56,000 nt of DNA from Ignavibacteriales bacterium (lineage in GTDB: Bacteria; Bacteroidota; Ignavibacteria; UBA10030), in assembly GCA_016192345.1 (NCBI GenBank), contig JACPUH010000043.1:1-56000 (forward strand), given 5' to 3'. Below the pieces are notes generated by a model. The model did not search any database. It saw only the letters and a program-made list of their open reading frames with translations, and was not told the origin of the DNA. The position numbers and the translations under genes are program-made. Position 1 is the first letter of the stretch. The number at the start of each line of letters is the position of its first letter. This document shows, piece by piece, positions 9,001 to 16,623 of the stretch.

Positions 9001-9830
9001 TCGGGAGTGGCAGAGCCGAGTTGCCAGTAAAATCCGTATTGCCCCTTCAGCGCAAAGTCGATCAGCTCTTGGTCATCATACAAAAAACCGACCGCGGCAG
9101 AGACGTTGTTGTACCAGAGTTGCCGGTTGGAGGCCGATTCCGGGAACTGTTGGGTGATCTTCGCAAGCGGGTAGAAGAAGTCGTTCTTCAGCTTTGCCCG
9201 TTCATTCTCCGAAAACCCTTTGTAATTGTGGAGGAGGTCATAGCCGTACGCCATGTCGGTTCCCCAGAATGATTCGGACAACGTGCCGAAGAAGACATGC
9301 GCCGGGCCGAGAATGGTGTTGGTGGTGGGGTACTTCAGGTAGAGGTCGGCGAACTGCATCAGGATTTCTTTCCCGGCGCTCGCATACCGCTCGTCATCGT
9401 AGACGTTGTACAGAATCCCCATCCAGACCAGCCGGGAGGCGAGCAGGCGGTTATACCATCCCGCCCATGCCATGTCGTACTTGCCGCCGCTGAAGACCTC
9501 CGTGGTATCCTTCCGGCACCGATGCTCGGTCGGCCGGAATTCTTCATACAAGAGCTCCACATCATGGTTGGGACAGCTGTACATCTTGTACTCGTACACC
9601 TGTTTGATGGGGGAGACGAAGATCGGCCTCTTCTGGATGAACCGGTCGATATCCCTCTTGTGCGCTTCCATGATGCCCCGGTACCAATCATGGTCTTTGA
9701 CCCACTGCCGGGAGCGTTCGATGTCGGCCTTGTCCGCGATGAGACGCGGATGGGAGCGTTGAGCAAATGCCGCAGTGGCAAGGGCCAGGAAAAGAAAAGC
9801 CAACGCGGTTCTGCGAACCGATTTGTTCAT
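6039..9830 (-). CDS. Secreted heparinase II/III-type polysaccharide lyase with C-terminal CBM9-like domain
   Basis: A 1263-residue exported protein. The ATG at 9830 has AAAGGA before it and opens a signal peptide ending AAFAQ near residue 24; the longer frame is rejected. Residues about 30-400 form an all-helical (alpha/alpha)-barrel-like region. The family block follows: GGEHGHPDR near 446-454, then a G-x-x-W-L-L-D-P segment and SIAHNTPVID near 487-496; these match the conserved HGH and HNT motifs of heparinase II/III-like lyases. Two or more beta domains come next, and from about 1042 the SLDGSWHGW...LYVGADV...DCMEVVID pattern fits the CBM9-like sugar-binding domain. Likely role: beta-elimination of uronate-containing polysaccharide in the periplasm or outside. 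Substrate is not determinable. It is the last gene of the symporter cluster. Confidence 0.85.
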   Translation of the reverse strand: MNKSVRRTALAFLFLALATAAFAQRSHPRLIADKADIERSRQWVKDHDWYRGIMEAHKRDIDRFIQKRPIFVSPIKQVYEYKMYSCPNHDVELLYEEFRPTEHRCRKDTTEVFSGGKYDMAWAGWYNRLLASRLVWMGILYNVYDDERYASAGKEILMQFADLYLKYPTTNTILGPAHVFFGTLSESFWGTDMAYGYDLLHNYKGFSENERAKLKNDFFYPLAKITQQFPESASNRQLWYNNVSAAVGFLYDDQELIDFALKGQYGFYWQLGSATPESGFWAEWSGYHFVALRGMIHLAEMARHNGIDLYHLEIAGRTMKKMFDVPFDLILPNYEFPRSKDSGGGNILEYATYYEVGYAVYNDPKYLALLNLTNVVRGKQIVGETSALGEADAPVTMFNIAAELPNYSMDIIPGESVNLEGNGFSVLRNGSGKDRRYLYLDYGIMGGEHGHPDRMQIGYYAQGRNWLLDPLNESYFNPNLQLWFRQSIAHNTPVIDQTTQTWTNGYGIFFGALPGFQISSGASTTAYPGSKITRTLLQVGDYFLDLVDFVSSDRRTIDLPLQSFGTLSLNGLPLKPEPRDLFGHEPGIAGYDQLKEIRSGLTETGWSGVFTEGNQHFMVRAIGESNTRVFQAIAPRIGGFYKQMVTDPKPMPMVISRRVTDSTRFAHLMHAYDREPSVLEYTRRSRNTYVVQRVDGVDEIFVDIPRSEYWVMRKEGTALKAFSGFGIKEVRDGSRVVVSSDVPLAELECQWSGRTLSLRTPEQYNRIRIHAPGITTIEVDGTPMPLQREGEYAILQRTGKVALELIAPTDSTLFVGRSNALTVRVWNSTPNAIEGNVSINPSPDWKERVNSQLTWWGGVVNLLPLNKGTIRRTTSPGRYRSDADWIEGRSSETQRVPIGRASVFTINLEIPNDAPPVTYLATIRFGSEQIQKTLRVTQPVTGELMLANGGQGRVEVSLINQTREKQIVTTQLSLDKSWKTTEPTRSDVTLQPLETKKISLPVLLGGYNPNNQYYPARLKLESGNFSFEFERDLYAGIAHFAATPPSLDGSWHGWNRENPVTIDKPTQAHKLLLGNQPWQGLSDLSAKIYALYDDEYLYVGADVLDQTVITTWEYPRMSYAWDTDCMEVVIDTRTTADQGTDPPTPGLFRHLSMPEYRKTELPQELWRGHGAGGPTLPKPLLVQNAETFFNRTEKGYTIICRYPLSSLNRLKPQPGMKIGFDVAINENDGSTYRKNVYLWAGFTSNQTWWDLGSMGALIFGPRK

Positions 9831-9864
9831 GGGAATCCTTTCTTGATCAACGTGGAGATCCAAG

Positions 9865-10023
9865 CTACGGTTGGCCCTCTTGTTTCTCCTCTTCACCCCC
9901 GAGCTCATGCAGGAGGCTTCTCGCTTCCGCAAACCCTTTGACGATGACGTTCGTGGCGATGAAGGCAAACCCGAGCGTCCCGAATCCAAACGCAACCATC
10001 CATACGATTTCCCAGAGGTCCAT
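9865..10023 (-). CDS. 52-residue single-span membrane protein next to the SSS symporter
   Basis: A small gene with an excellent ribosome site (AAAGGAGT, 3 bases before the ATG at 10023), placed 11 bases after the symporter stop and 34 bases before the lyase start. The protein begins MDLWEIVWMVAFGFGTLGFA, giving one hydrophobic helix at about residues 5-25, then an amphipathic stretch and an acidic tail (GGEEEKQEGQP). I do not recognise a family. Tight placement and the strong ribosome site argue that it is real. By analogy with small partner proteins of some sodium symporters it may assist or regulate the transporter, but that is inference. Confidence 0.7.
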   Translation of the reverse strand: MDLWEIVWMVAFGFGTLGFAFIATNVIVKGFAEARSLLHELGGEEEKQEGQP

Positions 10024-10034
10024 CGATACTCCTT

Positions 10035-11522
10035 TCAAGACTGCTTGCCGGCGAGCGCCGGGCTGTTCCCTGTAATGATCGAGCCGATTCCCATTCCGAT
10101 AAACCCAAGGACGAAACTCATCAATCCCCTCATGTTGGCGGAGAATAACTCGTTGAAAAAACCCGGCTCACTGATCCCTCGAGCCTGGAGAATGATATCT
10201 TCGGCCACAAAGGCAAGGGGCAGAAAGGCTCCGAACGCGAACGCAAGGTACGCTCCAGGCAGACTTGCCCGTTTCCAGTACAAACCGGCTACGAGGACGG
10301 GCAAACCCCCCGCGTAATAGATGGTTGTCACATCGAGCAGATAACGGAACGCGCTGTCTTTCAACTCGTACCAGATTCCGAAGATCAACATGAGAAAGCC
10401 AATCACGAAAACGCAGATGCGTGTGAGCATGACTCTTCCGGTTCCCGAGATCTCCTTGGTGCGCAGCGGCGCGATCAGGTCCTGGACGATAATTCCACTC
10501 CAGGCGATCAGGTAACTGTCATCCGTGGACATCAGTGCAGCGAACATTCCCGCTGCAAGAAACCCGAGGATGCCGATGGGAAGAATTTCCGCGAGGAATT
10601 TCGGCATGCCGGCGGTGGGATCACCCGCTGCTCCAAAGTACAGGGCAGCGCCGATCCCCCAGAGGATGGGGAAAAACGCCCTTCCAAGGAACATCACACT
10701 CGTCGATTTGAAGATGCGCCGGTTCAGTTCCGGGTTCTCGGAGGCGAGGATGCGCTGGGCGACCGGCTGCCACAGCACACACCCGGAAACGGCAAAGACA
10801 GCCCAGTAGGCAATGAAGGTCCATCCATACTCCGGGTGGGTGAAAGGATTCATGGCCCCCGCCCCGTACAGCTCCCGGGCTTTTTCAAAGATGCTGATGA
10901 TGCCGTGATAGTGGAGGACAAAGACCGATGCCATCAGCATGCCGATCGCCAGGAACACAAACTGGACATAGTCGGTCAGGACGACGGAGACCATGCCGCC
11001 GAGGATCGTGTAGATCACCACGATCACCACCAGTATTGTCATCGTCAGGTGGAGAGAAGTTTCCGGGATGTCGGTAAAATTGACGATAAAGACCGCGCCC
11101 AGTTTCAGGAAGACACCGAGGCTGAGCACGCCGGCGATCGTCAGGAGCGACGCGGCGAGAACGCGGACGCCGCGGGAGTAACGAACCTGAAAATATTCCG
11201 TGATGGTAATGATCTCCAGTTGCCGGATCCGCTCCACGACAAATCCGGTCTGGCCAATCATGAAGTATGCGGCGGCCCAGATCACCCCGATGATGAACGC
11301 CGCGAAGCCGAACCGGTATCCCTGTTCCGCGAAGTACATCATGGTGACCAGGCCGAGCTCTGTGGCGACCAGGGAAGCGACGCCGAGGTTGTAGCGGATA
11401 TGCCTTCCGGCCACCAGGTAGTCCGCGATATTGGTGATCCGCTTCCGGGCCAACATCCCGATGGCGAACGCGAGAAGGACATAGACGGCTACAAGAGTCC
11501 AGTCAAAAGTGGAAAATCTCAT
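10035..11522 (-). CDS. Sodium:solute symporter (SSS) family transporter
   Basis: A 495-residue membrane protein with about 13-14 hydrophobic helices, the usual size for SSS carriers. It starts with WTLVAVYVLLAFAIGMLARK and has the family's early ADYLVAGR segment, the GGMVSVVLTDYVQFVF block of helix 4 and the SxDDSYLIAWSGIIVQDLI region of helix 8-9, where Na+-binding Ser/Thr residues sit. It should import a small solute with Na+. Its position upstream of a polysaccharide lyase suggests sugar or uronate uptake, but SSS carriers also move amino acids and vitamins. AAGGA lies before the ATG. PhyH ends 40 bases upstream, so it is probably in one transcript with its neighbours. Confidence 0.9.
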   Translation of the reverse strand: MRFSTFDWTLVAVYVLLAFAIGMLARKRITNIADYLVAGRHIRYNLGVASLVATELGLVTMMYFAEQGYRFGFAAFIIGVIWAAAYFMIGQTGFVVERIRQLEIITITEYFQVRYSRGVRVLAASLLTIAGVLSLGVFLKLGAVFIVNFTDIPETSLHLTMTILVVIVVIYTILGGMVSVVLTDYVQFVFLAIGMLMASVFVLHYHGIISIFEKARELYGAGAMNPFTHPEYGWTFIAYWAVFAVSGCVLWQPVAQRILASENPELNRRIFKSTSVMFLGRAFFPILWGIGAALYFGAAGDPTAGMPKFLAEILPIGILGFLAAGMFAALMSTDDSYLIAWSGIIVQDLIAPLRTKEISGTGRVMLTRICVFVIGFLMLIFGIWYELKDSAFRYLLDVTTIYYAGGLPVLVAGLYWKRASLPGAYLAFAFGAFLPLAFVAEDIILQARGISEPGFFNELFSANMRGLMSFVLGFIGMGIGSIITGNSPALAGKQS

Positions 11523-11562
11523 GCATCAATCCTTCGAATGAAGGGGGTGAGAATATGCTGGG

Positions 11563-12420
11563 TTAAGGTTCAGCGGTCATCCACACATTGGCGTTCGGTT
11601 CATCCTCGCGGAAGAGCACGGGGAAGTACGGGCCCGCGTACAGGTCGCCATCTCTGGGTCGCCGAAGGGTATTGCTGGTGTGGTCTTCGGAAGGCGTGCC
11701 CGCGCGGTATCGCGTTCCGTCGATGATCAGATGCACGGCAATCGAGATCCGCGGCCGCGTGCTGACGTTCGGGCGGCTGCCGTGGATCGTGAGACTGTGG
11801 TGAAAGCTGACGCAACCGGCGGGAAGAATGCACGGCTTCGTGGTAAAGGGCTTGCCGGTTTTTTGTTCGATCCGTGCAATCTGCTGGTCGATGTCCTGAT
11901 GATAAAAGTGGTCTTCCCCGAGCAAACCCCAGGTATGGCTTCCCGGCACGACTTCCATGCAGCCGTTCTCCTCGTTAACATCCTCCAGGGCGATCCAGGC
12001 GGTGATCTGTTCGTCGCGATCCAGGCAGGCCCAGTACCCTCGGTCCTGGTGCCATCCGATGTTTCCCGCTTTGCCGCTTTGCGGCGGTTTGAGTAGAAGC
12101 TGATCGTGCCACAGCCGGATGCCTTTCACGCCGAGGAGGCGTGCGGCAATACGGCCGATCTGGACGCTCAGCACATGCCGGGCGATCGTCGCGTCGGTCC
12201 AGTACGCGTTGTTGACCTGAACAAGACGTGAAGTATTCCCTGGTTCCGGGTCACGATTTAAGGGCGGCCGTTTTGTTTCGTATTCACCGGCAACGACGGC
12301 GGCATGGTGGACTCGCAATTCGGCCAGCTCGGCATCGGAGAAGAGCCTCGGGCTCAACCAGTATCCGTTGGAGCGGAAGAAGGCAACATCGACAGTGGTG
12401 GGGAGGGCATGAATATCCAT
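11563..12420 (-). CDS. Phytanoyl-CoA dioxygenase (PhyH) family Fe(II)/2-oxoglutarate oxygenase
   Basis: A 285-residue cytoplasmic protein. The metal site is visible: WHQDRGYW supplies the HxD pair near residues 123-125, and the distal His is in FHHSLTIHGSRPNVS near 210, followed by RISIAVHL with the 2-oxoglutarate-binding Arg. The QITAWIALEDVNEENGCMEVVPGSH segment is highly typical of PhyH. Members hydroxylate small organic substrates using O2 and 2-oxoglutarate. In sugar-use clusters PhyH proteins often sit beside transporters and lyases, which suits this context, but the substrate is unknown. It follows the cyclophilin gene by 13 bases. Confidence 0.87.
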   Translation of the reverse strand: MDIHALPTTVDVAFFRSNGYWLSPRLFSDAELAELRVHHAAVVAGEYETKRPPLNRDPEPGNTSRLVQVNNAYWTDATIARHVLSVQIGRIAARLLGVKGIRLWHDQLLLKPPQSGKAGNIGWHQDRGYWACLDRDEQITAWIALEDVNEENGCMEVVPGSHTWGLLGEDHFYHQDIDQQIARIEQKTGKPFTTKPCILPAGCVSFHHSLTIHGSRPNVSTRPRISIAVHLIIDGTRYRAGTPSEDHTSNTLRRPRDGDLYAGPYFPVLFREDEPNANVWMTAEP

Positions 12421-12433
12421 GGCGGATCTTGGG

Positions 12434-13015
12434 CTACGGTTTCCTCTTTGCTGAAATAATCACCACCGGTTCACTCGGAACGTTCTGGAAGACCTCGCGC
12501 GTTTCCGTCGGAACGCGGGCGACGCTGTCCACGACCTCCATCCCCTCGATGACCATCCCGAAGACCGCGTAGCCGGGACTGCCCGGCCTGTAATCGAGGT
12601 TGCGGTTGTCCACCAGGTTGATGAAGAACTGGGAGGCGGCGCTGTTCGGGTCGCTGGTGCGCGCCATGGCAAGCGTACCGCGCCAATTTTTGACGCCGTT
12701 ATTCGATTCGTTGATGATGGGGGGATACGTCGGTCTGCGCTCAAGATCTGCCGTGTATCCTCCCCCCTGGATCATGAATCCCGGGATGACGCGGTGAAAC
12801 ACCGTCCCTGCGAAGAATCCGCTATCGACGTACGCAAGGAAGTTTTTCACGGTGACGGGGGATTTCCGGTCAAAGAGAGAGATCGTAATATCTCCCAACG
12901 AAGTCGTAAGAACGACTTTGGTGCTGTCGGTGGGGGAAGGGGATTGACCCCATGCGAGTCCCCCCGCAAAGGAGAGCAGGAACACCATCAGGAACAACGA
13001 GCATCGAACGGTCAT
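12434..13015 (-). CDS. Exported cyclophilin-type peptidyl-prolyl isomerase
   Basis: A 193-residue protein with a Sec signal (hydrophobic run to about residue 23, ending GLAWGQS) and one cyclophilin domain. Family blocks are present: VKNFLAYVDSGFFAGTVFHRVIPGFMIQGG, where FHR and FMIQGG carry the catalytic Arg and substrate pocket, then AMARTSDPNSAASQFFINL and YAVFGMVIEGMEVVDSV. It should catalyse proline cis-trans isomerisation during folding of exported proteins in the periplasm. The PhyH gene follows by 13 bases and the aquaporin precedes by 21, so it is co-transcribed with them, although no functional tie is obvious. Confidence 0.92.
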   Translation of the reverse strand: MTVRCSLFLMVFLLSFAGGLAWGQSPSPTDSTKVVLTTSLGDITISLFDRKSPVTVKNFLAYVDSGFFAGTVFHRVIPGFMIQGGGYTADLERRPTYPPIINESNNGVKNWRGTLAMARTSDPNSAASQFFINLVDNRNLDYRPGSPGYAVFGMVIEGMEVVDSVARVPTETREVFQNVPSEPVVIISAKRKP

Positions 13016-13036
13016 GGGTCAGTTTCCTTCAGATCG

Positions 13037-13705
13037 TTATGGCTTTTCTTCCAGCGTGGTTTTGTAGATGAGGGCGGCAAGACTTGAGCCAATGATCGGC
13101 CCGACCCAGTACAGCCAAGTGTTATCGAGCATCCCACCGATCAGGGCTGGTCCAAGGTGGCGCGCGGGATTCATCGCTGCTCCCGTGATCGGTCCCCCCA
13201 TGAGGATATCGAGCGTTACCGTGAGACCGATGAAAAGTCCCCCAACCTTCGGTGCGCGCTTATCCATGGCCGTCCCGTAGACGGCAAACATCAGAAAGAA
13301 CGTAAGAATGATTTCAGTGACAAGGCCCTGGCTCACCGAGATGCCGGTGCCGAGGGCCGGTATGCCCATCGTCACGGCCTCCAGCGTGCCCGCGGGCACG
13401 GCAAACGTGATGGCGATTGCCGCGAGGATCCCTCCGAGACACTGGGCAACAATGTAACCGGCTGCATTGGCTGCGTCGATTTTCCCGGCGACCAAGGCGC
13501 CGGCTGTGACCGCCGGGTTCAAATGCCCTCCGCTGACGGCCGCCGTCGCGCTAACCATAACGGCAATCGCGAGGCCGTGAGCGAATGCGATCCCCGTCAG
13601 TCCAAGCGCTTCACCGGTGAGATGGTTTGCGGCGATGGATCCGACCCCGACAAAGATCAGGGTGAAGGTTCCAATGAACTCTGCAATGAGAGCCTTGGTG
13701 TTCAT
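13037..13705 (-). CDS. MIP-family aquaporin (water/glycerol-type channel)
   Basis: A 222-residue, six-helix channel. Both pore motifs are intact: GGHLNPAVT (Asn63) and GAAMNPARHLGPA (Asn179, Arg182 of the selectivity filter). Length and the NPAR-HLGP ending fit bacterial aquaporins. It could pass water, glycerol or neutral solutes such as arsenite; the Acr3 exporter lies upstream on the same strand. A strong ribosome site (AAGGAGGAG) is 5 bases before the ATG, and a TTGATT-17-TATTCT promoter lies close upstream. It is the first gene of the run that goes on to the cyclophilin, PhyH, symporter and lyase genes. Confidence 0.92.
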   Translation of the reverse strand: MNTKALIAEFIGTFTLIFVGVGSIAANHLTGEALGLTGIAFAHGLAIAVMVSATAAVSGGHLNPAVTAGALVAGKIDAANAAGYIVAQCLGGILAAIAITFAVPAGTLEAVTMGIPALGTGISVSQGLVTEIILTFFLMFAVYGTAMDKRAPKVGGLFIGLTVTLDILMGGPITGAAMNPARHLGPALIGGMLDNTWLYWVGPIIGSSLAALIYKTTLEEKP

Positions 13706-13735
13706 GCCACTCCTCCTTGAGATAATGATGGGGAG

Positions 13736-13764
13736 AGAATATCTCTTTTTTCAATATGAATCAA
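13736..13764 (-). promoter_or_regulatory. Promoter of the aquaporin-to-lyase operon
   Basis: On the minus strand TTGATT (13764-13759), 17 bases, then TATTCT (13741-13736). The start of transcription would fall about 25 bases before the aquaporin ATG. The rest of the 197-base gap to acr3 shows no gene. Confidence 0.55.
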
Positions 13765-13902
13765 TTGAATCCGGTACAGGAGCGTTGCATTGATGAAACG
13801 CATCGGGGGGATGGGTTTCAGGATTTGCGAGCGATCAGCGGGGGAGCAAGTTGGGGAGGGGGGGAGTGACATTCGGCGTGTACCGCTGAAGGATGCCGGT
13901 GA

Positions 13903-14973
13903 TCAATCGGATTCGGAACCGGCGGACCCTGTTGCGAAGGTGTAGTGTGTTCGAAACCGCAAGGCAACATTCACCAGTCCGATCAGAACCGGAACCTCCA
14001 CCAAGGGCCCCACGACCGTTGCGAACGCGACACCGGAGTTGATGCCGAACACGGCAATAGCGACGGCGATGGCGAGTTCAAAATCATTGCTCCCCGCCGT
14101 AAAAGCGACCGTTGTTGTTTGGGGGTACGATGTTCCCATCCGGCGGGCGAGGTAGAACGTTATAAAAAACATTACGGCAAAATAGATCGTATAAGGGATG
14201 GCTGCCCTGAGTACATCCAGCGGAAGTTGTACAATGTATTCCCCTTTCAACGAGAACATGACGAAGATCGTAAAGAGCAACGCGACGGGGGTGATGAAGG
14301 AAAGTTTGGGGATGAAAACCCTGTGGTACCATTCCTTGTCCTTGACGCGAAGGAGGGAGACACGGGTAAGAATTCCGGCCGCAAACGGGATGCCGAGATA
14401 GATCAAAACCGTGACGGCGATTTCACCGATGGAGATTTGAACAAGCGCCCCCTCCAATCCGAACAATGGGGGAAGAATGGTGATGAAGAAATACGCGTAG
14501 ACAGAATAAAGGAACACCTGGAAAATCGCGTTAAAGGCGACCAACCCCGCCGCAAGTTCGGCATCGCCTTTGGCAAGGTCGTTCCACACCAGCACCATGG
14601 CGATGCACCGGGCAAGTCCCACCAGGATCACGCCGACCATCATCTCCGGTTTGTCGGGAAGGAAGACCACGGCGAGCAAGAACATCAGAACCGGACCGAC
14701 GATCCAGTTCTGAACGAGGGAGAGAAAAAGGAGGCGGACATTCTTAAAGACGGCCGGCAATTCCTCGTAGCGGACTTTCGCGAGGGGAGGGTACATCATC
14801 AGGATCAAACCGATGGCGATGGGAATATTCGTCGTTCCCGACTCGAACAAACTCCAAAAGCTGCCGACGGCCGGAACTGCGTAGCCCAGCACTACTCCGG
14901 CGGTCATGGTAAGAAAAATCCAGACTGTCAGATACCGGTCAATGAACGAAAGTTGCTTTTGGACCGCGCCCAT
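13903..14973 (-). CDS. acr3: Arsenite efflux permease, Acr3 family
   Basis: A 356-residue carrier with about ten helices, the normal Acr3 size. The ATG at 14973 is chosen because GGAAAG lies 7 bases upstream; an in-frame TTG five codons earlier overlaps that site. The diagnostic motif [19 protein letters not shown] carries the essential Cys123 in helix 4, and a second block, [23 protein letters not shown], matches the Glu-containing helix 9. Acr3 exports As(OH)3 and sometimes antimonite across the inner membrane by proton exchange. No arsR or arsC is nearby, so it appears as a lone arsenic gene; the aquaporin downstream could be a partner. It has its own TTGCTT-17-TATTAT promoter. Confidence 0.92.
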   Translation of the reverse strand: MGAVQKQLSFIDRYLTVWIFLTMTAGVVLGYAVPAVGSFWSLFESGTTNIPIAIGLILMMYPPLAKVRYEELPAVFKNVRLLFLSLVQNWIVGPVLMFLLAVVFLPDKPEMMVGVILVGLARCIAMVLVWNDLAKGDAELAAGLVAFNAIFQVFLYSVYAYFFITILPPLFGLEGALVQISIGEIAVTVLIYLGIPFAAGILTRVSLLRVKDKEWYHRVFIPKLSFITPVALLFTIFVMFSLKGEYIVQLPLDVLRAAIPYTIYFAVMFFITFYLARRMGTSYPQTTTVAFTAGSNDFELAIAVAIAVFGINSGVAFATVVGPLVEVPVLIGLVNVALRFRTHYTFATGSAGSESD

Positions 14974-15041
14974 AAGTCGACTTTCCAAATGGATCTAAAG
15001 AACTGTCATGGTTTGGCTGATACGGCGTGAATCAACCAGAA

Positions 15042-15070
15042 ATAATATTCCTTTTTTGATCGTGAAGCAA
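15042..15070 (-). promoter_or_regulatory. Promoter of acr3
   Basis: Minus-strand TTGCTT (15070-15065), 17 bases, TATTAT (15047-15042), about 69 bases before the acr3 ATG. No inverted repeat typical of an ArsR site was recognised beside it. Confidence 0.5.
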
Positions 15071-15166
15071 TGCGTTCAAATGAAATCCTCGTCGTTGATT
15101 GAAATTAACGGCTGGAACAAGAAACCCCGGCGGTGAGGGTGTGACAATCATTGACTCGTCGAGCAC

Positions 15167-15201
15167 AAAAAAAGGCACCCCGATGACCCGGGATGCCTTG
15201 A
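15167..15201 (-). terminator. Rho-independent terminator after ahcY
   Basis: On the minus strand AAGGCATCCCGG and CGGGGTGCC pair around GTCAT and are followed by seven T. It lies about 50 bases after the ahcY stop. Confidence 0.8.
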
Positions 15202-15210
15202 GTTCGCGTA

Positions 15211-15241
15211 AACCTGACAGGTCTTCAAGACCTGTCAGGTT
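15211..15241. repeat. Perfect 31-base palindrome with CCTGACAGG core
   Basis: AACCTGACAGGTCTT and AAGACCTGTCAGGTT flank one C, an exact 15-base stem between the ahcY stop and its terminator. The core matches the palindrome at 2909-2935. Confidence 0.75.
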
Positions 15242-15250
15242 TTGCTGAGC

Positions 15251-16528
15251 TTATGTGCCGGCCGCATAATCGTTCTGGTACTTTTCTTGCTCGGGGGTCA
15301 GCTTGTCGATCTTCAGGCCCATCGTGGCCAGTTTCACGCCGCCGATCTCCTGGTCCTGTTCGGTGGAAATATCGTACACCTTGTTCTCCAGCCGCTTTCC
15401 CTTTTTGGAGGATTCTGCAAGGCGGAGCTGCGACATGAACTGGTTGGCGAACGACATATCCATCACCTCCGAGGGATGCCCTTCCGCGGCGGCAAGGTTG
15501 ACGAGTCGTCCCTGCGCGAGCAGGTAGATGCGACGGTCCCCTTTGAGCAGGTATTCCTCGTTGTCCTTCCGGATCTCCCGTTTGCTCTTCTTCAGCTTTT
15601 CGAGGTGGGTGATGTTGATCTCGCAGTCGTAGTGACCGGTGTTGCAGATGATCGCGCCGTCCTTCATCGTCTTGAAATGACGGTCGATGATGATATCCTT
15701 CACCCCTGTGGCGGTAACGAAAATGTCTCCGACCTTTGCCGCTTCATCCATCGTCATCACGCGGAAACCTTCGAGCGTGGCTTTGAGTGCCGCGGTCGCC
15801 TTCACTTCGGTGACGATCACGTTCGCACCGAGCCCCTTGGCCCGAACCGCCACGCCGCGGCCGCAATGGCCGAAACCCGCGACAACGACATTCTTTCCTG
15901 CCAATAACACGCTCGTGGCCCGGAGGATTCCGTCCAGGGTCGATTGACCGGTACCGTACACGTTATCGAAATCCCACTTCGTCTCCGCGTCGTTCACCGC
16001 GATCACGGGGTACTTCAGCGCACCTGCATCCGCCATGGCCCGCAGGCGATGGACGCCCGTGGTTGTTTCTTCGGTGCCGCCGATAATATGGGGGATTAAC
16101 TCGCGATGCTTGTTGTGGACGGTGAAGATCAGATCCGCGCCGTCGTCCAATGTCAGGTTGGGTTTGAACTTCAGTGTTTCGTCGATGCACCAGTAGAACT
16201 CATCAACGTTCATGCCATGCCAGGCGAAGATGGAGACCCCGTCGGCGGCGAGTGCGGCGGCGACGTCGTCCTGCGTGGAGAGCGGGTTGCAGCCGCTCCA
16301 ACTCACCTCCGCGCCTGCCTCGATGAACGTCTTGACCAGCACCGCGGTCTCCTTCGTGACGTGGAGACAGCCGGCAATTTTGAAGCCTTTGAGCGGTTTC
16401 GATTTCCGGTACTTCTCGCGCAGTGCCATCAACACCGGCATGCGTGATTCAGCCCATTCAATGCGCATTGCTCCTGCCTTGGCAAGAGACAGGTCCTTTA
16501 CCTTATAAAAGCCCTTCTTCTCATTCAT
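15251..16528 (-). CDS. ahcY: Adenosylhomocysteinase (SAH hydrolase)
   Basis: A 425-residue cytoplasmic enzyme that cleaves S-adenosylhomocysteine to adenosine and homocysteine. N-terminal substrate residues are present in AGCLHVTKETAVLV and WSGCNPLSTQDDVAAAL. The NAD-binding domain has VVVAGFGHCGRGVA, followed by TVEVKA-like and GDIFVTATG segments, and the C-terminal NTGHYDCEIN motif is intact. The insert seen in eukaryotic and many proteobacterial forms is short, and the C-terminus ends LTPEQEKYQNDY instead of the HYRY type, as in the shorter thermophile-like class. It lies 95 bases downstream of metK on the same strand, completing the activated methyl cycle. Confidence 0.97.
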   Translation of the reverse strand: MNEKKGFYKVKDLSLAKAGAMRIEWAESRMPVLMALREKYRKSKPLKGFKIAGCLHVTKETAVLVKTFIEAGAEVSWSGCNPLSTQDDVAAALAADGVSIFAWHGMNVDEFYWCIDETLKFKPNLTLDDGADLIFTVHNKHRELIPHIIGGTEETTTGVHRLRAMADAGALKYPVIAVNDAETKWDFDNVYGTGQSTLDGILRATSVLLAGKNVVVAGFGHCGRGVAVRAKGLGANVIVTEVKATAALKATLEGFRVMTMDEAAKVGDIFVTATGVKDIIIDRHFKTMKDGAIICNTGHYDCEINITHLEKLKKSKREIRKDNEEYLLKGDRRIYLLAQGRLVNLAAAEGHPSEVMDMSFANQFMSQLRLAESSKKGKRLENKVYDISTEQDQEIGGVKLATMGLKIDKLTPEQEKYQNDYAAGT

Positions 16529-16590
16529 AATTTATTCTCTGGTGGTAGATTGTGTGTTGAAGTGTAAGGTTGACTGCTTTGACCGCCAAT

Positions 16591-16618
16591 TTTGGAATTT
16601 GATATTTGGAATTTGGAG
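16591..16618. repeat. Short tandem repeat, 7-base unit TTTGGAA, four copies
   Basis: Units are TTTGGAA, TTTGATA, TTTGGAA and TTTGGAG, in strict 7-base register, in the 95-base gap between metK and ahcY. One of four loci in the window with the same period but unrelated units. Confidence 0.8.
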
Positions 16619-16623
16619 CTTCA

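Noticed and set aside
13037..14973. Complete ars operon
   Set aside because: Only Acr3 is an arsenic gene; no ArsR, ArsC, ArsA or ArsM is encoded within reach.
13945..15030. 361-codon open frame on the plus strand
   Set aside because: It lies fully antisense to acr3, which has clear family motifs; the product is His/Asp/Gly-rich shadow sequence without ribosome site or hydrophobic core.
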